From contig OX031058.1 in NCBI GenBank assembly GCA_943736015.1, positions 6,286,001-6,350,000 on the forward strand: 64,000 bases of DNA. Reading direction: 5' to 3'. The notes under the pieces were generated by a model, which saw nothing but the letters and a program-made list of their open reading frames with translations, was not told the DNA's origin and made no database searches. The DNA comes from Tridacna crocea. Taxonomy: Eukaryota; Mollusca; Bivalvia; Cardiida; Cardiidae. Positions within the stretch are counted from its first letter, which is position 1. The number at the start of each line of letters is the position of its first letter. Shown here one piece after another: positions 63,573-64,000 of this stretch. Made by a program: the position numbers and the translations under genes.

Positions 63573-63661
63573 ATCACCAGCATTTTCTCCTTTTCCCATG
63601 ATGTTTTGTAAAGACTTTTTCCTCAGGGTTGTTAAAACCCGGAAATGTTTGGTAAAGGCTA
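63573..63661 (+). repeat. Family A right half, adjacent to DAAM second coding exon
   Basis: CACCAGCATTTTCTCC through GTTTGGTAAAGGCTAA; the left half is missing. It lies about 115 bases before the exon. Confidence 0.7.
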
Positions 63662-63775
63662 AATATGTCACTATGACAAATCTATGTCATTTTCGTTGGT
63701 ACAAGTTGTATTTCAGGAGAGGTTATTGTTAATTATTATGTACACACCTATTGCGTTCTTGTTTATATCTTACAG

Positions 63776-63865
63776 GCGGAGCTGGACCTTGACAAGCCGC
63801 ATCGTGATGCACTATTTAACCTTACCCCAGAGAAAAAATGGCAAATTTACTGCAGTAAAAAACAG
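63776..63865 (+). CDS. DAAM: DAAM formin, second coding exon (start of GTPase-binding domain)
   Basis: Thirty codons, phase 0 at both ends, flanked by TTACAG and GTAGGC. The product contains [13 protein letters not shown] and [12 protein letters not shown]. The EKKW(Q/x)IYCSKK block is a hallmark of the DAAM GTPase-binding domain; Rho-family GTPases bind this region and relieve autoinhibition by the C-terminal DAD. FMNL formins have a related but different EKKW block, and the IYCSK ending favours DAAM. Together with the previous exon this gives 82 residues of a protein usually near 1,050-1,100. The rest lies beyond the window. Confidence 0.95.
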
Positions 63866-64000
63866 GTAGGCAATCACACCATGATAAATGACTATGACAT
63901 GTAAGGAGTGAGATGCTCTCTCATTTACACTACTACAGATTAATTCTCGGTCAACCTTTGCCTTTACCAGCTTTTTTAGATCTACCAAAAAGTACTACAT
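63866..64000 (+). other. DAAM: DAAM next intron, start
   Basis: GTAGGC donor, then AT-rich sequence to the window end; no repeat recognised. Confidence 0.85.

Larger units (their letters stand above)
60608..63775 (+). other. DAAM: DAAM intron between first and second coding exons
   Basis: GTAAGA donor at 60608 and TTTATATCTTACAG acceptor ending 63775; phase 0. About three quarters of it is transposon-derived: a family A copy split by a Helentron-like element, two more A copies, a SINE and A remnants. Confidence 0.92.

Overview
The window is AT-rich animal genomic DNA with very little coding sequence. The only gene I can identify is on the + strand at the right end: the first two coding exons of DAAM, a Dishevelled-associated diaphanous-type formin (60452-60607 and 63776-63865). 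The exons are joined in phase 0 across a 3.2 kb intron. A good splice acceptor at 60401-60403 sits only 48 bases upstream of the start codon, so at least one non-coding 5' exon must lie further left. Some or all of positions 1-60400 may therefore be the first intron of DAAM; this is inference. The repeat types (tRNA-headed SINEs ending in CAAC-rich tails, Helentron-like elements with 156-bp core repeats, very dense TTAA elements) suggest a mollusc, most likely a marine bivalve. I could not check this against a database.

The rest is a dense graveyard of mobile elements, by hand tally about a hundred pieces. Family A dominates: ~230-bp elements bounded by TTAA. One end ('head') starts TTAACTCTTTACCAAACGAC, the other ('tail') finishes GATTGTGTGGTAAAGGGTTAA-like, and a ~67-bp near-perfect palindrome lies between them (arm core TGTGGGAAAAGGAGAAAATG, centre GGT-T/A-ACC). 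I call a copy + when the head comes first. Family B has the same plan, length and TTAA ends but a different palindrome core (GTGGCAAAAGGTGAAATTGC, centre CTCGTnACGAG) and CCATAAGGCAT at one end; I call it + when that end comes first. The TTAA duplication and CCYTTTACC termini suggest non-autonomous piggyBac-type elements. No transposase gene is present.

Layout. 0-9.9 kb: A copies with SINEs, one B and two other palindromes. 10-12.5 kb: two Helentron-like elements, one carrying a pogo/Tigger-like insertion. 12.6-31 kb: chains of A/B copies, a minisatellite, a recent 181-bp duplication and nested insertions. 32.2-34.7 kb: a hAT-like element. 37-41.3 kb: SINEs, a GATCGC-rich inverted-repeat element and a MULE-like element. 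41.5-60.3 kb: more A/B chains, another Helentron-like element, a second TTAA family (C) and several repeat-poor stretches. 60.4-64 kb: DAAM exons, with TEs filling the intron.

The most interesting signals are these. The two palindrome arms of single A copies carry matching, compensating substitutions. Neighbouring copies share one TTAA. Helentron-like elements repeatedly land inside A copies. Some rearranged copies are head-to-head or tail-to-tail.
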